From Hydractinia symbiolongicarpus (lineage: Eukaryota; Cnidaria; Hydrozoa; Anthoathecata; Hydractiniidae): a DNA stretch of 64,000 bases. Below the pieces are notes generated by a model, which was not told where the DNA came from, made no database searches, and saw nothing but the letters and a program-made list of their open reading frames with translations. Of the stretch, positions 46,440 to 57,401 are shown piece after piece; position 1 is the first letter of the stretch; every line of letters begins with the position of its first letter. The translations under genes and the position numbers were made by a program. The DNA is taken from positions 6,443,001 through 6,507,000 of the forward strand of contig NC_079888.1 of NCBI RefSeq assembly GCF_029227915.1, in the 5' to 3' direction.

Positions 46440-47590
46440 GAAAACTATTTCATCTTTATTTAGATAATTTATTTAGCTTTAAACTTTTGTTTTCTGTTTA
46501 AATTTTAATTTTAATATTCTTATCATTTTCAGTTTTAATATTACACATTAAAGCAACCTTGAACCCAGAGGCTTCTTGCACAACAGCAATTTTGTGTCAA
46601 GAACGACCAGGGAACGAGAGTCGTGTTGTGGGAAATATATGTAATTATCACGTGGTTTTTAGTCTTTTAAATCCCTCTTGCATTGAGCGTAGGGATAGGG
46701 GTGGAGGGGCGGGGTTGGTGGTTAAGGGCGAGAGTTTGGGTAACGTCTATGTCTATGAAACTTGCTACAGTGCGTCTTGCAGAATTTAACGACATGTTTT
46801 GCTACAATTTTTTTTAAAAAAATCGACAAACAAGGGGTTTTCTTAAAGTAGAACGAATTCACATGTGAAAATATATGATGCACAAAAAAATAAAAACGAT
46901 TTTTATTTTCTTTGAGATGCCTTTTCTTAAAGATACTTCACATTTTTTCACTGACGGTTAATGATTCCATAAATATAGCACGTAAGCTCTGAAGAAAACC
47001 TAAAAATTAAAACATGGTTAAAACGGGTTAAAATACCCCATATTTTTGACAAACTGACCTCCCAAAAAATTGAAAGACTTTACCGCTGGCAAATGCACTT
47101 TAAAGTTGATACACTGCAACATTTTTAAATAATCAACGTAAATAGAGAATTTCTAAGATAAAACGCTGTATTTTCGCGTCGTTATCACAAGAACTTTCTT
47201 CTTTCTACTAATTTGAAATTCGAATGTTGAAAGTTTTAGTTTCGTGCTAGAGATTAACCAGATTCCATTCTTGTGAGAGATTAACCAGATTGCATTCTCG
47301 TGAGAGATTAACCAGATTGCATTCTCGTGGAAGATATAGGTATCGAGAAATCTTGTGTTGGACTTCTATTTTGTTTCATATTACGATTATGCACAAATTT
47401 TACATTAATAAAGTTACGTTTTCACAGAAGATAAAAAGAAAAGAGAGCGTTCACTGCTGGTTTTTTTAAAAAATCAGAGTTTCTCAATTTTACCCACCCC
47501 CTGGGTACGTAATTAGGATTGTCGCAATGATGCCCAACTAGATAAACTTAAAGCATAGCCTTCCATCCTTGTATAATCAAAGAAACAAAC
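46440..47590. other. Intergenic with a 27-bp triplicate
   Basis: No gene seen. At 47252-47332 a 27-bp unit (GATTAACCAGATTGCATTC followed by TCGTGAGA) occurs three times in a row with two or three substitutions between copies. The remainder is AT-rich sequence without recognised features. Confidence 0.6.
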
Positions 47591-48055
47591 GGGACCACCT
47601 AGAACAAATTTGGGTAATTTTCGTAAACCTGGGACCCCGAATCCATTTTGGAATGGACGGGTTGATGACGTCATCGAAAATCATTTAAACAACAATATCT
47701 CTGTAACCGTTTGTCAAAAGTACATGATCCTACACATTTTCTTGATCAGCGTTATACGTTGAAGCCAACAGGTGTACAAATTTCTAAAAAATAATTTTGT
47801 GTTTTCGCGGGTCTTTGCTGACGTCAGCATAATTTTTAATCTCTTATATCATTAACCGTTCATGAAAGTCACATGATCACATACATTCTCTTCATGAGCG
47901 TGTCGAACTCTAAACAATAGAGACAACGGATAAACTGAATTTCGTCAATTTGTTTTCGCATATGCACTGCTGCCATCAGCAAAAGGTCTAAAATAACCAA
48001 TTTTTACATTGTCGCTCCTGCCTAAGTGGATTTCTCCACGGGCCTTATCGCCTAG
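47590..48055 (+). mobile_element. Helitron, long subfamily, 5'-truncated copy
   Basis: Begins within the family near ACCTAGAACAAATTTGGGTA and ends with the hairpin AGTGGATTTCTCCACGGG, then CCTTATCGCCTAG (CTAG 48052-48055). It contains TGACGTCA at about 47666 and CTGACGTCAG near 47820. The next copy starts at the very next base. Confidence 0.75.
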
Positions 48056-48754
48056 TCTCTTATAGTATATAAGAGAATGTGTCTGTTTGTAACAGGAAAA
48101 GTGGATATCGTCATTTTTCTTTGATGTGTAATATGTTAAGTTTTCTGACGTTACGGTGCGACGTCAATAATATTACTATTCTTCACGTCAATATCTTATC
48201 AAATTAAGGAAGCACCAAAAACTTTGAGGCCAAATAACTTGGGAACAAGCTAGTGACGTCAATCTTTTTTCACTGCGTGGGTAACTAGGGACCACGTGGG
48301 ACCAATTTGGGTAAGTTTTCAAAACCTGGGTTCCCGAATCCCTTTGGGAATGAGCGGGTTGATGACGTCATAAAAAGCACCCAAACCCTAATATCTCTGC
48401 AACCGTTTGTCAAAAGTATATAATCCTATACATTTTCTTGATCAGCATTTTAAAATATATAAGATGAAGGCAACGGGCATACAAATTTCAAAAGAAAATT
48501 TTTTCGTTGCTTTGTTGTTTTGTTGCTGACGTCAGAAAATTTTTTAAACCCTATCTCATTAACCATCATCAAAAGCACGTGATTACATACATTTTCTTGA
48601 TCTGTGCTTTAAGCTTTATACAATAGAGGCAACGTAAAAACTAGGCTCTAATTTTTTTTCCAGATGGGTTGCTGACGTCATCAAAATTCAAATGACGCTT
48701 ACTTTTTATTTTTATCTTGCGATAGTGGATTCTTCCACGGGCACTATCGACAAT
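48056..48754 (+). mobile_element. Helitron, long subfamily, full-length tandem copy
   Basis: Starts TCTCTTATAGTATATAAGAG directly after the CTAG of the previous copy and ends with hairpin GTGGATTCTTCCAC then GGGCACTATCGACAAT, where the terminal CTAG has decayed. Internal blocks match the 47590 and 61690 copies (AACTTTGAGGCCAAATAACT, GGTAACTAGG, TTTTCTTGATC). It contains four GACGTCA-type sites. A partial third element may begin near 48755. Confidence 0.7.
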
Positions 48755-50566
48755 ACGCCAGTTCCGTGTCTCCGTGACAGGCAAAGTTGATATGCTTATT
48801 TTTCTTTAGTGTCGCCGCAAAAATCTTTGATAATACCGATCAAAATATGTCTTTTTTATAAGCGCATTGACTTTGTTTACGTCACGTGATGAAAACGACT
48901 CAACTTGATTTACTGAAATAAATTTAACGGCTAATTTTCCAATAATGGTGTCCCTCGACACCGAAAAAAAACACAAAAGAAAGGTCCCTTGGTCTTGAAA
49001 ACAGTGCAAAAAGTGATTCAGAGAAAGAAAACTCTAGGTAAAGAAGTAGAAGTAGAAAAATAAAGTTGAAAGCCACAAGAAGTTACTTCGGAAGTGAAGA
49101 GTGGAGCTAGGAAGTAGTTAATAAAGTAAAGTTAGAAGTACCAAATGAATGCTACAGTTTCAAGTGAATTGGAATCGAGAAAAGTAAGAACTTTTATATT
49201 TTTAGACGTTCCGTTTTTATATGTAGCACACTTAAAATTGTCAAAAAGAATCGCATTCTTAAAAAAATTCCATTACAGCTTCAAGTTTTATATTTTACCG
49301 CGTTTTTTATAAAAATTTGTTTATAATGGTTTGTATAATTAATGTCCTAAAATTCAAAATGCTGCGTAAAGCTGTTAGCTGGCTACCAAACAAATGTGCC
49401 AGCCAAGTGGAAAGTTTTGGTTTGTTTAACTAAGTACAAATGTCATAATTTTTACATTGCTGTTGTGTTCCTTTATATGTGTTGTACTAAGACATAAATA
49501 GCTTGCTATAGATTTCCTGTAAACTTTACAAGGGGACCACAATATGACAAGTGGAACGATTTTTACAGAGTTTACAGTGTGTGTGTTAAGTTATTTTTTG
49601 TTATTTTGTTTCCTCATCCTGTTAAACTTTTGTCAGCCTACATAATATAAAAATGTCAGGTTTTTTACAGGGTTTTTTGATTGGAAATTTATATACGTGG
49701 GTTTATGACTTTGGGTTAAAAAAAGTTATGAGAGGATGGTATGGTTGTCACTTCATATTGTTTGTGTTGCAAAATGCTGTTTTGAAATTTTGTGTAAACT
49801 TTTGTGGAAATAGGCCACATGCAATATATATACTGAAAGAACAAATCTTTGTAGAATCAGACTTCAGTGTAAGCTGTTGTAAAGCTAATGTCTTTTTGAG
49901 TAAAAATAAAAGCCATAGTTTACGAATTAAGAAAAAAATAAAACGAGTTTAAAAGTTTAAAACTTAAAAAGTATTTTTTTGTTAAGCTTTTTATATTTCG
50001 CATTATAAACTATTGCTTGGGAGAACTAACTGTATGTTGTAATGTAATTTTTACTGGAAGGAATTTCCATGGTTTCACGTTTTTGTTTTCTTGAGAATTT
50101 TACAAAATCTTGTAGGGATAAATGTTTGCTGATGATAAAAAATTATATACTTAATGTTCTGACTGAAACTGTTTTTGTTTTTTGTATTTTTTAATCTAAA
50201 CGCGAGGACTGTATGCGATGAAATCACTGATTTTTTTAAATTTGGATATGTTTCATAACCTTTTTGTGGAAGATTGATATGGCAATATACGACATGCTGA
50301 ATGAACTCACTTTTGTTGATTTAGATGTGTTTTCACTGTGTTTAAGACGAATTGGGGCGCCTGCAATTCTTTTTCTCAAAAATCACAGTGTGGCGTAATC
50401 TTACCAGCGACAAAAGATTGAGGTTTGGTAGTTTCTAGAATCAAATTATTTGGGGGGAACCGAGGAAAATATAATAAATATCAACATTTTTAATTTAAGG
50501 TGACACGTTAAATATCTTATAAAGAAAATGAAAAAATTACAAAAATAAATGTTTTTATTTCTTTCT
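48755..50566. other. Repeat-rich intergenic region
   Basis: A purine-rich stretch lies at 49020-49150, ending at an ATG frame of 13 codons with a GTAAGA donor at 49187; no partner exon was found. An open frame at 49653-49952 (99 codons) has no recognisable domain and is not called as a gene. About 50184-50330 is a diverged copy of 53089-53240 (shared GTTTCATAACCTTTTTGTGG and ATGGCAATATACGACATGCT). Confidence 0.4.
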
Positions 50567-51257
50567 ATCTGTAGGAATCGCAGAAGATATGGATGTTGAA
50601 GTTCGTTTTGACTGGAATGGGCAATATGTGGAATAATGCCCTACGCGTCTACAGTTATAGCAAGTCACATTGTCCATGGAATATTGTTCGCCAGAGCTTT
50701 TAGGTTTTTCGCTCTTATTGTCGCGGGCCTAGGCCTTTCTCATTTTCTCCCTTATTTCTCATTTTCTCCCTTATTTCGTGAACAGATTTCACAGATTTTT
50801 TAAGTGGTTTTGCCTTATCAGAGCCGGACACAAGATCGTCATTCTCGAATTCTCAAGCTGTCAACCAATTTTCCCTGTCCGCAATCCTTAGCAATTTTAT
50901 CCGCAATAAGACTAGTTTCTTACATTTTTGTAAGCACTCTTATGCTGTGTTAAATTCATTTTTTTCAAAGGATTCCAAAGAATCGTCAATGATATGCAGG
51001 ATTTTTACTGCATCATTACATTGTTCCTGGTTGCCTTTTTGTTACAATGGTCCATTTTTTATCTTGCATTTTTGTTCCATTCTGGCTTTCAGCTTGTCCC
51101 CTTGTCCAGATGATTGTTCTGCAACTGTAACAGTCGCTTTGGTGGCAGTGCCGTTTGCGGCTTTGGCAATTGTTGGCTGGAGTCTCTCGTTGGTTTTGGC
51201 GATCACGTCTTCCAAATTTATGACTTGAAGAGATGGATTATTGGATGTTTGTTCCAC
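50567..51257 (-). pseudogene. DIRS/gypsy-like gag remnant with CCHC zinc knuckle
   Basis: On the minus strand, an ATG frame from 51257 (MEQTSNNPSLQVINLEDVIAK) is open for 71 codons. The reading then continues across stops and shifts through a charged helical segment (KILHIIDDSLESFEKNEF; KLLRIADRENWLTA; EFENDDLVSGSDKAK). It ends with a retroviral-type zinc knuckle CYNCRRVGHYSTYC (CX2CX4HX4C) near 50650. An 18-bp direct duplication near 50740-50775 is one of several lesions. Gag-like proteins ending in such a knuckle are familiar from cnidarian DIRS-type elements, but no RT or recombinase lies beside it, so the class is inferred. Broken and not functional. Confidence 0.65.
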
Positions 51258-51666
51258 CGTAGTTCTACTTTGACCTTAAAAATTTACACAGTTCATATTC
51301 CCACTGTAATGAACATTTTAAACACAAATTGTTATTATTAATTCTCCCTAAAAGCTACACCGAATATCTTCGAAAGATATGGCTTGCATTAGAACGATTT
51401 ATACACTGAACTCATAGCTTCCAGTTGTTCTAGAGTGTTTCTTCCTAAATGTTCAAGAGAAAAAGTTGCAGATGTTCGATCAGAGAGAACTAGCGACAGA
51501 TGTAGAGATACAGAAACTATGCAACAAACAACATCAGATATCATTTTTCTTAATCAGTGTATTTTCTAGCTATGCAGTAAAACAGAGAATAATTACATTC
51601 ACTTATTTCTTTCGTCTCTTACTACAATGGTGCAAAGTTGTTTTATAAAAATATAGATGATTTATA

Positions 51667-52158
51667 CTATAATCTAACTGTAGAAAAATTCTTTAACTCG
51701 CCATTATTTGCTCCAACCTTCACATTGCTCTGCATGTCTCCTCCAATATTTTCATAAAATCCGATTGCGTTGTCGTTGTCATTCAACACGCGCCAGTTAA
51801 TCAGTTTACACTTTTCTCTTAAAGCTATAATGCTAAGTTCTTTTATCAGTCTTTTACCCACCCCTACATGTCTATGCCCCAACCTCACATATAAATCCTT
51901 CATCTGCATTGTTCGACCATGTTGTATTGAGTAAGTTCGAAAGTACAAAAGGTAACCAATTAATTCTGCATTTTTAGTGGCAACCAGACATTTAAACCAA
52001 GGCTTGTTTTTAAATCCATCTTCTTTTAATGATTCTGCTGTTGTTTTAATTAAGCTTAAATGTTGACTTTCGTACTTCGTAAGTTCAATCACCATTTTGA
52101 AAATTTTTTCACAATCCTCCGACGTGGCTTCCCGTACACCGAGAGTATCCATATCCAT
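51667..52158 (-). CDS. SSAT-like GNAT acetyltransferase (diamine/thialysine type)
   Basis: A single-exon frame of 163 residues, close to SAT1/SAT2 (about 170). It reads as a GCN5-related N-acetyltransferase, expected to move acetyl from acetyl-CoA to a small amine. Visible: the N-terminal VREATSEDCEKI..ELTKYE helix typical of SSATs, LKEDGF, LVA...IGYLLYF strand 4, the acetyl-CoA pyrophosphate loop RHVGVG (residues 96-101), and AIGFYENIGG with the conserved catalytic-position Tyr (135). The Glu of the human L-E-D-F-F segment is replaced by Lys here (M-K-D-L-Y), and the usual loop between strands 3 and 4 is shorter. Substrate is therefore uncertain; thialysine or another amine is possible. The sole minus-strand host gene seen. 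Confidence 0.88.
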   Translation of the reverse strand: MDMDTLGVREATSEDCEKIFKMVIELTKYESQHLSLIKTTAESLKEDGFKNKPWFKCLVATKNAELIGYLLYFRTYSIQHGRTMQMKDLYVRLGHRHVGVGKRLIKELSIIALREKCKLINWRVLNDNDNAIGFYENIGGDMQSNVKVGANNGELKNFSTVRL

Positions 52159-52196
52159 TTACACAAACGATTTATAGCGTTTTTTAGTTGTGAAGA

Positions 52197-52203
52197 TTAT
52201 ATA
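52197..52203 (-). promoter_or_regulatory. Possible TATA box of the acetyltransferase gene
   Basis: TATATAA on the minus strand, about 39-45 nt upstream of the ATG. If used, the 5' UTR would be very short; in AT-rich DNA this may be chance. Confidence 0.3.
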
Positions 52204-52794
52204 AAAATGCTCTAAATTGATGTCCAGACTTTTTTATCCAATTCTGAATATTAGTTAACGGTTAGTTGTGTTTATCAATGTTATATTAATGAGGTCTCCT
52301 TTTAACCATTCTTTGTCAAAGCAAACAAAAAATTGTCAAATCACTTTATTTCACAGAAGTGACTGTAAATAAAAAAATATTTGAAAAGAAAATACACTAT
52401 CGGTTTAAAAATTAGGTAAGAATTAATAATTAGTACCTATTAACAAAACTTTTTTTACCGACCATTTTTCAATTTTTCTAATTATTGATTAACAACAAAT
52501 GAGGGTACAAAGAACATTAGATATTGTTAGTTTACAACAAGTCGTTTTGTAACTTTATAAAAATTTATTTTGCATAATTTATCGAATTATCTAGCTTCTA
52601 TTCTTAGCAATTACACAAATAGTGATCACGGTAAAAACTGGAAAGAGTTTTCGGTATTTATTACTGTACACAAGTGTACCAATTAAGAACACATAATGCA
52701 TCATGAGGGAATTACTGTTGATTAATAATGAGTATGGGAACAAAACACGAATCCCTATAGACAAACTGATGTCTTTAATCAAAGTTGTGCTTAC
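52204..52794. other. Intergenic, nothing recognised
   Basis: AT-rich sequence upstream of the acetyltransferase gene, without recognisable coding or repeats. Confidence 0.5.
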
Positions 52795-53065
52795 AAAAAT
52801 ATCATATTTATTTGACGGTAACTTCTTTACGAAAAGTAAGGGTATGGCTACGGGTGGCTCAACTTTCTAGCTGAAATATACATGCAGGTATATGAGACTA
52901 CAGCCTTAACAACAGCAGATCACGCTCTCTGAGTTTGAAAAATATTTGTGGATGACGTTTACTTAATAATTAAAAGAGCACAACTTGATGCATTTTATGA
53001 GCTATTAATAATTCAATTTACAATTGCGCATAAGAAGAACGGTGTGCTTTCTTTCCTAACCAATC
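52795..53065 (+). pseudogene. Penelope-like reverse transcriptase fragment
   Basis: Short frames on the plus strand give LAEIYMQVYETTALTTADHA (about 52868-52930), then KIFVDDVYLIIKRAQLDAFYELL (from about 52939), then KKNGVLSFL. These are the palm-domain segments before and after the catalytic (Y/F)VDD box (52945-52956) of Penelope-like elements. A stop and small indels separate them. No GIY-YIG domain or flanking repeats were found, so this is a dead fragment of about 90 codons. Confidence 0.7.
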
Positions 53066-53526
53066 TAGTGTTATTATTTATTATGGTTTTGTTTCTGATT
53101 TTGTAATCTAATGAGCGATGACTGTATGCATTAAAATAACTGATTTCTTTAAATTTTGATGTGTTTCATAACCTTTTTGTGGAAGATTAATGGGTAATGG
53201 CAATATACGACATGCTAACTGAAATTATTTTTGTTTATTAAGATTTGTTTCTCAAAAACAAATCTGTTTTACATTTTGTGTAAACTTTTGTTTACGAACC
53301 GTATGTTTCCAAAATAATGGTCGGTTTTGTGAGTATTGGTGTTGTGTGTGTCGATGTTGCGAGTGTCGTTGTAACCTTTTATCAACTAGATTTTGCACCT
53401 TGCAAGCTGGTCTTTTTTTAATTTGTGTAAGATTTGACATTTGACATTTTGTGTAAGATTTTAAGAACATTTTTTTGTGAATGCATTCCTACGTCAGGAA
53501 AACTTCTAAAGCAACTTATTTTTTTA

Positions 53527-53572
53527 ATGGCCTTTTGCCTAAGTGGGTTTTTCCACCGGCCTTATGGACTAG
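53527..53572 (+). mobile_element. Helitron 3' end
   Basis: GCCTAAGTGGGTTTTTCCACCGG then CCTTATGGACTAG: the family's hairpin and CTAG terminus (53569-53572). Its 5' extent was not resolved. It is followed at once by GCTATAACGGAGGTTCTGTCTGTGAC, which resembles a family 5' end, again suggesting tandem copies. Confidence 0.6.
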
Positions 53573-53706
53573 GCTATAACGGAGGTTCTGTCTGTGACTT
53601 TTGAAAAGTGGATTAATTCTGTAAAACATCGCCTATAAAATTGTTCTGTAATTTACCAAACTTTAACGTTAAAATAGTATTGACGTCAAAGGAAAGTTAA
53701 TTAAGA

Positions 53707-53740
53707 CTAGCTGTTTCCCGTGGAAGAATCCACTGTATTC
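53707..53740 (-). mobile_element. Helitron 3' end, opposite orientation
   Basis: On the minus strand: CAGTGGATTCTTCCACGGG then AAACAGCTAG. Same hairpin and CTAG end as the rest of the family, 135 nt from the plus-oriented end at 53572. The body to the right is not recognisable. Confidence 0.55.
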
Positions 53741-54049
53741 CATTTAATTTATGTAGCAGATATATGTCCATCAAAAAACAAACAATACAGCAGTGCGCAT
53801 CTTACATCTGCATTATTATATAAATGACCAAAAAAATTGAAGGTTTTCAACAACTGCAGTATTTATGTGACATTTAAAATCTAAATCTACTAAAATTACT
53901 TGCTCTGACCATCTGACAAATGCGAAAATTATTCGGAAAGAAGTTTCCAAAAGCATTTCAACATACATCTCACCCATAAAATTTAAATCACTTAAAACGC
54001 CACATATATACAAAAAAGCTGATCAATGTCAAACACAAATCTCTCTCAT

Positions 54050-55490
54050 TGTATATATATGTTAAAATCAGTTAGTTTATTGCAAACCCTGCCAAAGGTT
54101 GATACACAATGTGAAAAATAAACAATAAATTGTGCCTCTGACAGAATTTTTTATCTAAGGTGTAAAAAAAGGGATTTGCAAGGCAAATTATAATGCAATA
54201 AAACATTATTTGATATATTGCATACAGTCCTTCCTCACCAAACTTTAGACAAAATGCCAACAAAAAAACGGTGTTTAAATCTAAAATTAATAATGTCCTT
54301 TTAGCAATTTGCATGCTGTTTTACCATCAATAAAGTAAACAAAATTTCAAATCTCACATAATATTCTGTCACAAATTTTCATAAAATATATATATAAGTC
54401 ATAATGAGTCATGTTAAACAACAGCAATCATTCTATATATAAGTTCATTTTATGTCAATATTTGCACCAATTTTGCAACACAAAATACAAATTCTAAATA
54501 ATACTAAAATCTGTTATTTTGGTCCTTCGCATACCGACGGTCTCCCACAAAAGTTTAATCAAAATGTAAAAAATGAGAGGTAACAACAAAATCAAAGTTT
54601 GCAAAATTTAACTATTTCAGTACATATATCTACTGCATATGCCCTCTAAAACAATATTTTAATCCAAAATGCCAAAGAAAAACAGTTTGCAACAAAAATC
54701 AGTTATTTCGATAATATTGCATACACTCTTTCCTCACAAAAGCTTCACAAACTGTAAAAAAAAAGAATGGTTGTAGGGAGTGCTTCTGATTCAACAAAAA
54801 AAGTTTTTTTGACATATTGCATCTAGCCCTTACCCATTAAATCTTACACAAAATTTCCAAAACTATATATATACGATTTAGAACACATCAAATTTAAATC
54901 GAGAAGGATCAGTCATTTCGATATATTGCACGGAGTCCTCCCCAGTAAGAATTTATACAAAGCTTGCAAGGTGTAAAATTGAATTCTTCTTCTGTGTATA
55001 TATATATGGTCCTTCCTCACAAAATTAACATAAAATGTCAAAAAGGTTCAGATATAACATCTAACACAACAAAAATCAGTTCTATCAGTATATGTCATGC
55101 CATTGTCTTCCACCAAATGTTCCCCTTAAAGTTTCACAGACACAGCCTGTAAATTAAAAACAACTAAGATCAGGTATTTTGGTCTATTTCATACCATTCT
55201 GTTCCAAATAACTTATAAAATGTAAAAATTGAGTGGTAAAACAGAAATGTCAAAAAGAAGAAAAAAATAGCTTACAAAGAGTATAAAATTGAAATCAACA
55301 AAGTAGCTCTTTTGGTGTATTAAATATAAGCCATACACACAAAAGTTTACACTAAATGTAAGAAAATGGTTGTGTTTAGTAATTCTAAATTAAGAAAAGT
55401 CAGTTCTTTTAGCATGCTGATTAAGGTTTTTGCCCACAATTTGAAACAAATTAAATTTACATTTTAAAAATAAGTAATTTCTGAACTTTA
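54050..55490. repeat. Highly diverged tandem array, unit about 95-105 bp
   Basis: A loose unit recurs: CAGTTATTTNGATATATTGCAT, then a TCCTTCCTCACAAAA block, then TTTACACAAAATGTAAAAA. Clear instances start near 54214, 54510, 54610, 54700, 54808, 54910, 55077, 55172, 55302 and 55400. The copies differ so much that only the order of the blocks gives it away. The whole array is repeated in the downstream duplication (62284 onward). No coding. Confidence 0.6.
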
Positions 55491-55767
55491 TTTTCAGAAT
55501 ATTTGGAGGAAAAGAACTTCGCAAACCAAAAAAAACCCAGGAAAATGTTTAAAATTTTCAGGGTTAATAACGTTTGATGTGTTTTGTGGGAATATATATA
55601 CTGGGAATCTTTAGTTTAAAGCTAGCATTAGCTAGCTACAGCAGCTAATAGCTAGTCACTTAAATATAAACTGGAGACTTAGCTAGGTATAAAGAACATG
55701 GCTACATATATATATATATATTCCTAGCTAGCTAGCTAGTTGTTAGAGTGGTGGTTGGCTTTTTATG
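54214..55767. repeat. Tandem duplication, copy 1, left part
   Basis: Near-identical to 62284-63834, with a few substitutions and small indels visible (for example one AT run is 4 nt longer here, and ATAATG versus ATAAAG). The copy resumes after the LINE at 61190. The ancestral unit without the LINE is about 2.6 kb. Confidence 0.95.
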
Positions 55768-55849
55768 TTGCCGTTAAGGGCCGTTGAGTGCGGTCACGTT
55801 TCAACCGCGCTCCAAATGAAGCTGTAGCCGCAGGCACGAAAAGGGGAGT

Positions 55850-56638
55850 ATGTCTCACATCCAACTTAGAGACTTTGTTGGTAAAAGTAAAACTGATATA
55901 AACAAAATGAATAAAGAATCTTTGGTAAACTTGTTATTCAATAATAAAGAAATTGAGCAGTTGGACGATCTCAAGTCCATACGAGACAGCATAGAAGAGC
56001 TGAAAAATAATGTCATCAATCGCCTTCTCAATGAAAACAAACGACTCAAAAAACATATCAAGGAAATTGAAACTCAAAACTACGAACAGATGGATGAATT
56101 GGAGGACAACATGCGAAGTTTGATGGCTCAACAAGACAGATATTCACGCCGTAATAATATTGAAATCTCTGGTATTCCGTCTGAAATCGACAATGAATGC
56201 CTAGAAGAAACCTCAATAAATATTCTAAACAGGTTAGATCTTTCTATTAACGTAAACGATGTTGAAGCTTGTCATCGACTTCCATTAACAAAAAACGAGC
56301 GCAAACATAACAAACCAAAGCGAACAATAATTCGATTTGTAAACCGGAAGTTCTGTGAGACTGCTCTGGAACGTAGAAAAAAGTTAAAGGATACTGATCT
56401 TACGTCAATTTCTCCTAACCTGAATAGTTCTGATATTTTTATTTCTGATAACCTGTGCCAATATGACTTAATGTTACTTGGAATGTGTCGTCAACTGTAT
56501 ACAAAAGCTAAAATACATGCATGCTGGTCCTGGAAAGGATCTATTTCAATGAAAATTAATGAAAATGATCGCCCAATAAAAATAAACAATGTATATGAAT
56601 TAGTAGGAATGTTTCCTGATTTTGATTTCTATAACTGA
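55850..56638 (+). CDS. LINE ORF1 protein (coiled coil plus RRM-like domain)
   Basis: A 262-residue RNA-binding partner of the LINE. Residues about 20-90 are charged and heptad-like (IRDSIEELKNNVINRLLNEN, RLKKHIKEIE), a likely trimerising coiled coil. Then SRRNNIEISGIP (near 98-110) opens the RRM-like module typical of L1/Tx1/CR1-type ORF1 proteins. ACHRLPLTK, TIIRFVNRKFCETAL and a C-terminal ENDRPIKINNVYEL segment follow, as in that family. The ATG lies 82 nt inside the element. No lesion seen. Confidence 0.88.
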   Translation: MSHIQLRDFVGKSKTDINKMNKESLVNLLFNNKEIEQLDDLKSIRDSIEELKNNVINRLLNENKRLKKHIKEIETQNYEQMDELEDNMRSLMAQQDRYSRRNNIEISGIPSEIDNECLEETSINILNRLDLSINVNDVEACHRLPLTKNERKHNKPKRTIIRFVNRKFCETALERRKKLKDTDLTSISPNLNSSDIFISDNLCQYDLMLLGMCRQLYTKAKIHACWSWKGSISMKINENDRPIKINNVYELVGMFPDFDFYN

Positions 56639-57028
56639 ATTTGTATTAACCTAACTTATTATCTGTTTATTTATGATACTTTTTTACTGTCTCTACCATT
56701 ATGAATTTAACGGTGCGCTTTTGGTCTATTATATTCATGTGAACCGTCATTTTTAAATTTCCATAATGACAAACCTTGTGCTGAGTAAACTTTCAGACTG
56801 CATTTTTGTTGATTTTGTTTTTCTCCCTTTCTTTGCATCTATATATATAGTATATACTTCTAGAATTATCCAATTTATTATTTTAGCTAATAATCTGAAA
56901 GCTAAAACTACTTTTCATCCAACTTATTTACTCCCCTGTGTGTGTTTTGTGTCCACTCAACCACCAGTTTAATTCTCGTGAGAATAACATTCACTAAGTA
57001 GCTTCCCTTTGGTGTTTTGTGTGATTTA

Positions 57029-57286
<258 letters not shown>

Positions 57287-57401
57287 TTATTTATTTATTT
57301 TTTTTTTTTATTTTTTTTTTTTTTTTTTTTTGATTATTAATATTTATTTATTTATTTATTTTCCTGTAGCACTTATTTACTTTTATACAAATTAACAACC
57401 T

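Noticed and set aside
49653-49952. 99-codon open frame starting MSGFLQGFLIG
   Set aside because: No recognisable domain, no splice partners, and part of its sequence recurs in the dispersed repeat near 53275.
54964-55152. 62-codon open frame, repeated identically at 63031
   Set aside because: Identity comes from the segmental duplication, and the frame lies across units of the diverged tandem array, so it is not evidence of a conserved gene.
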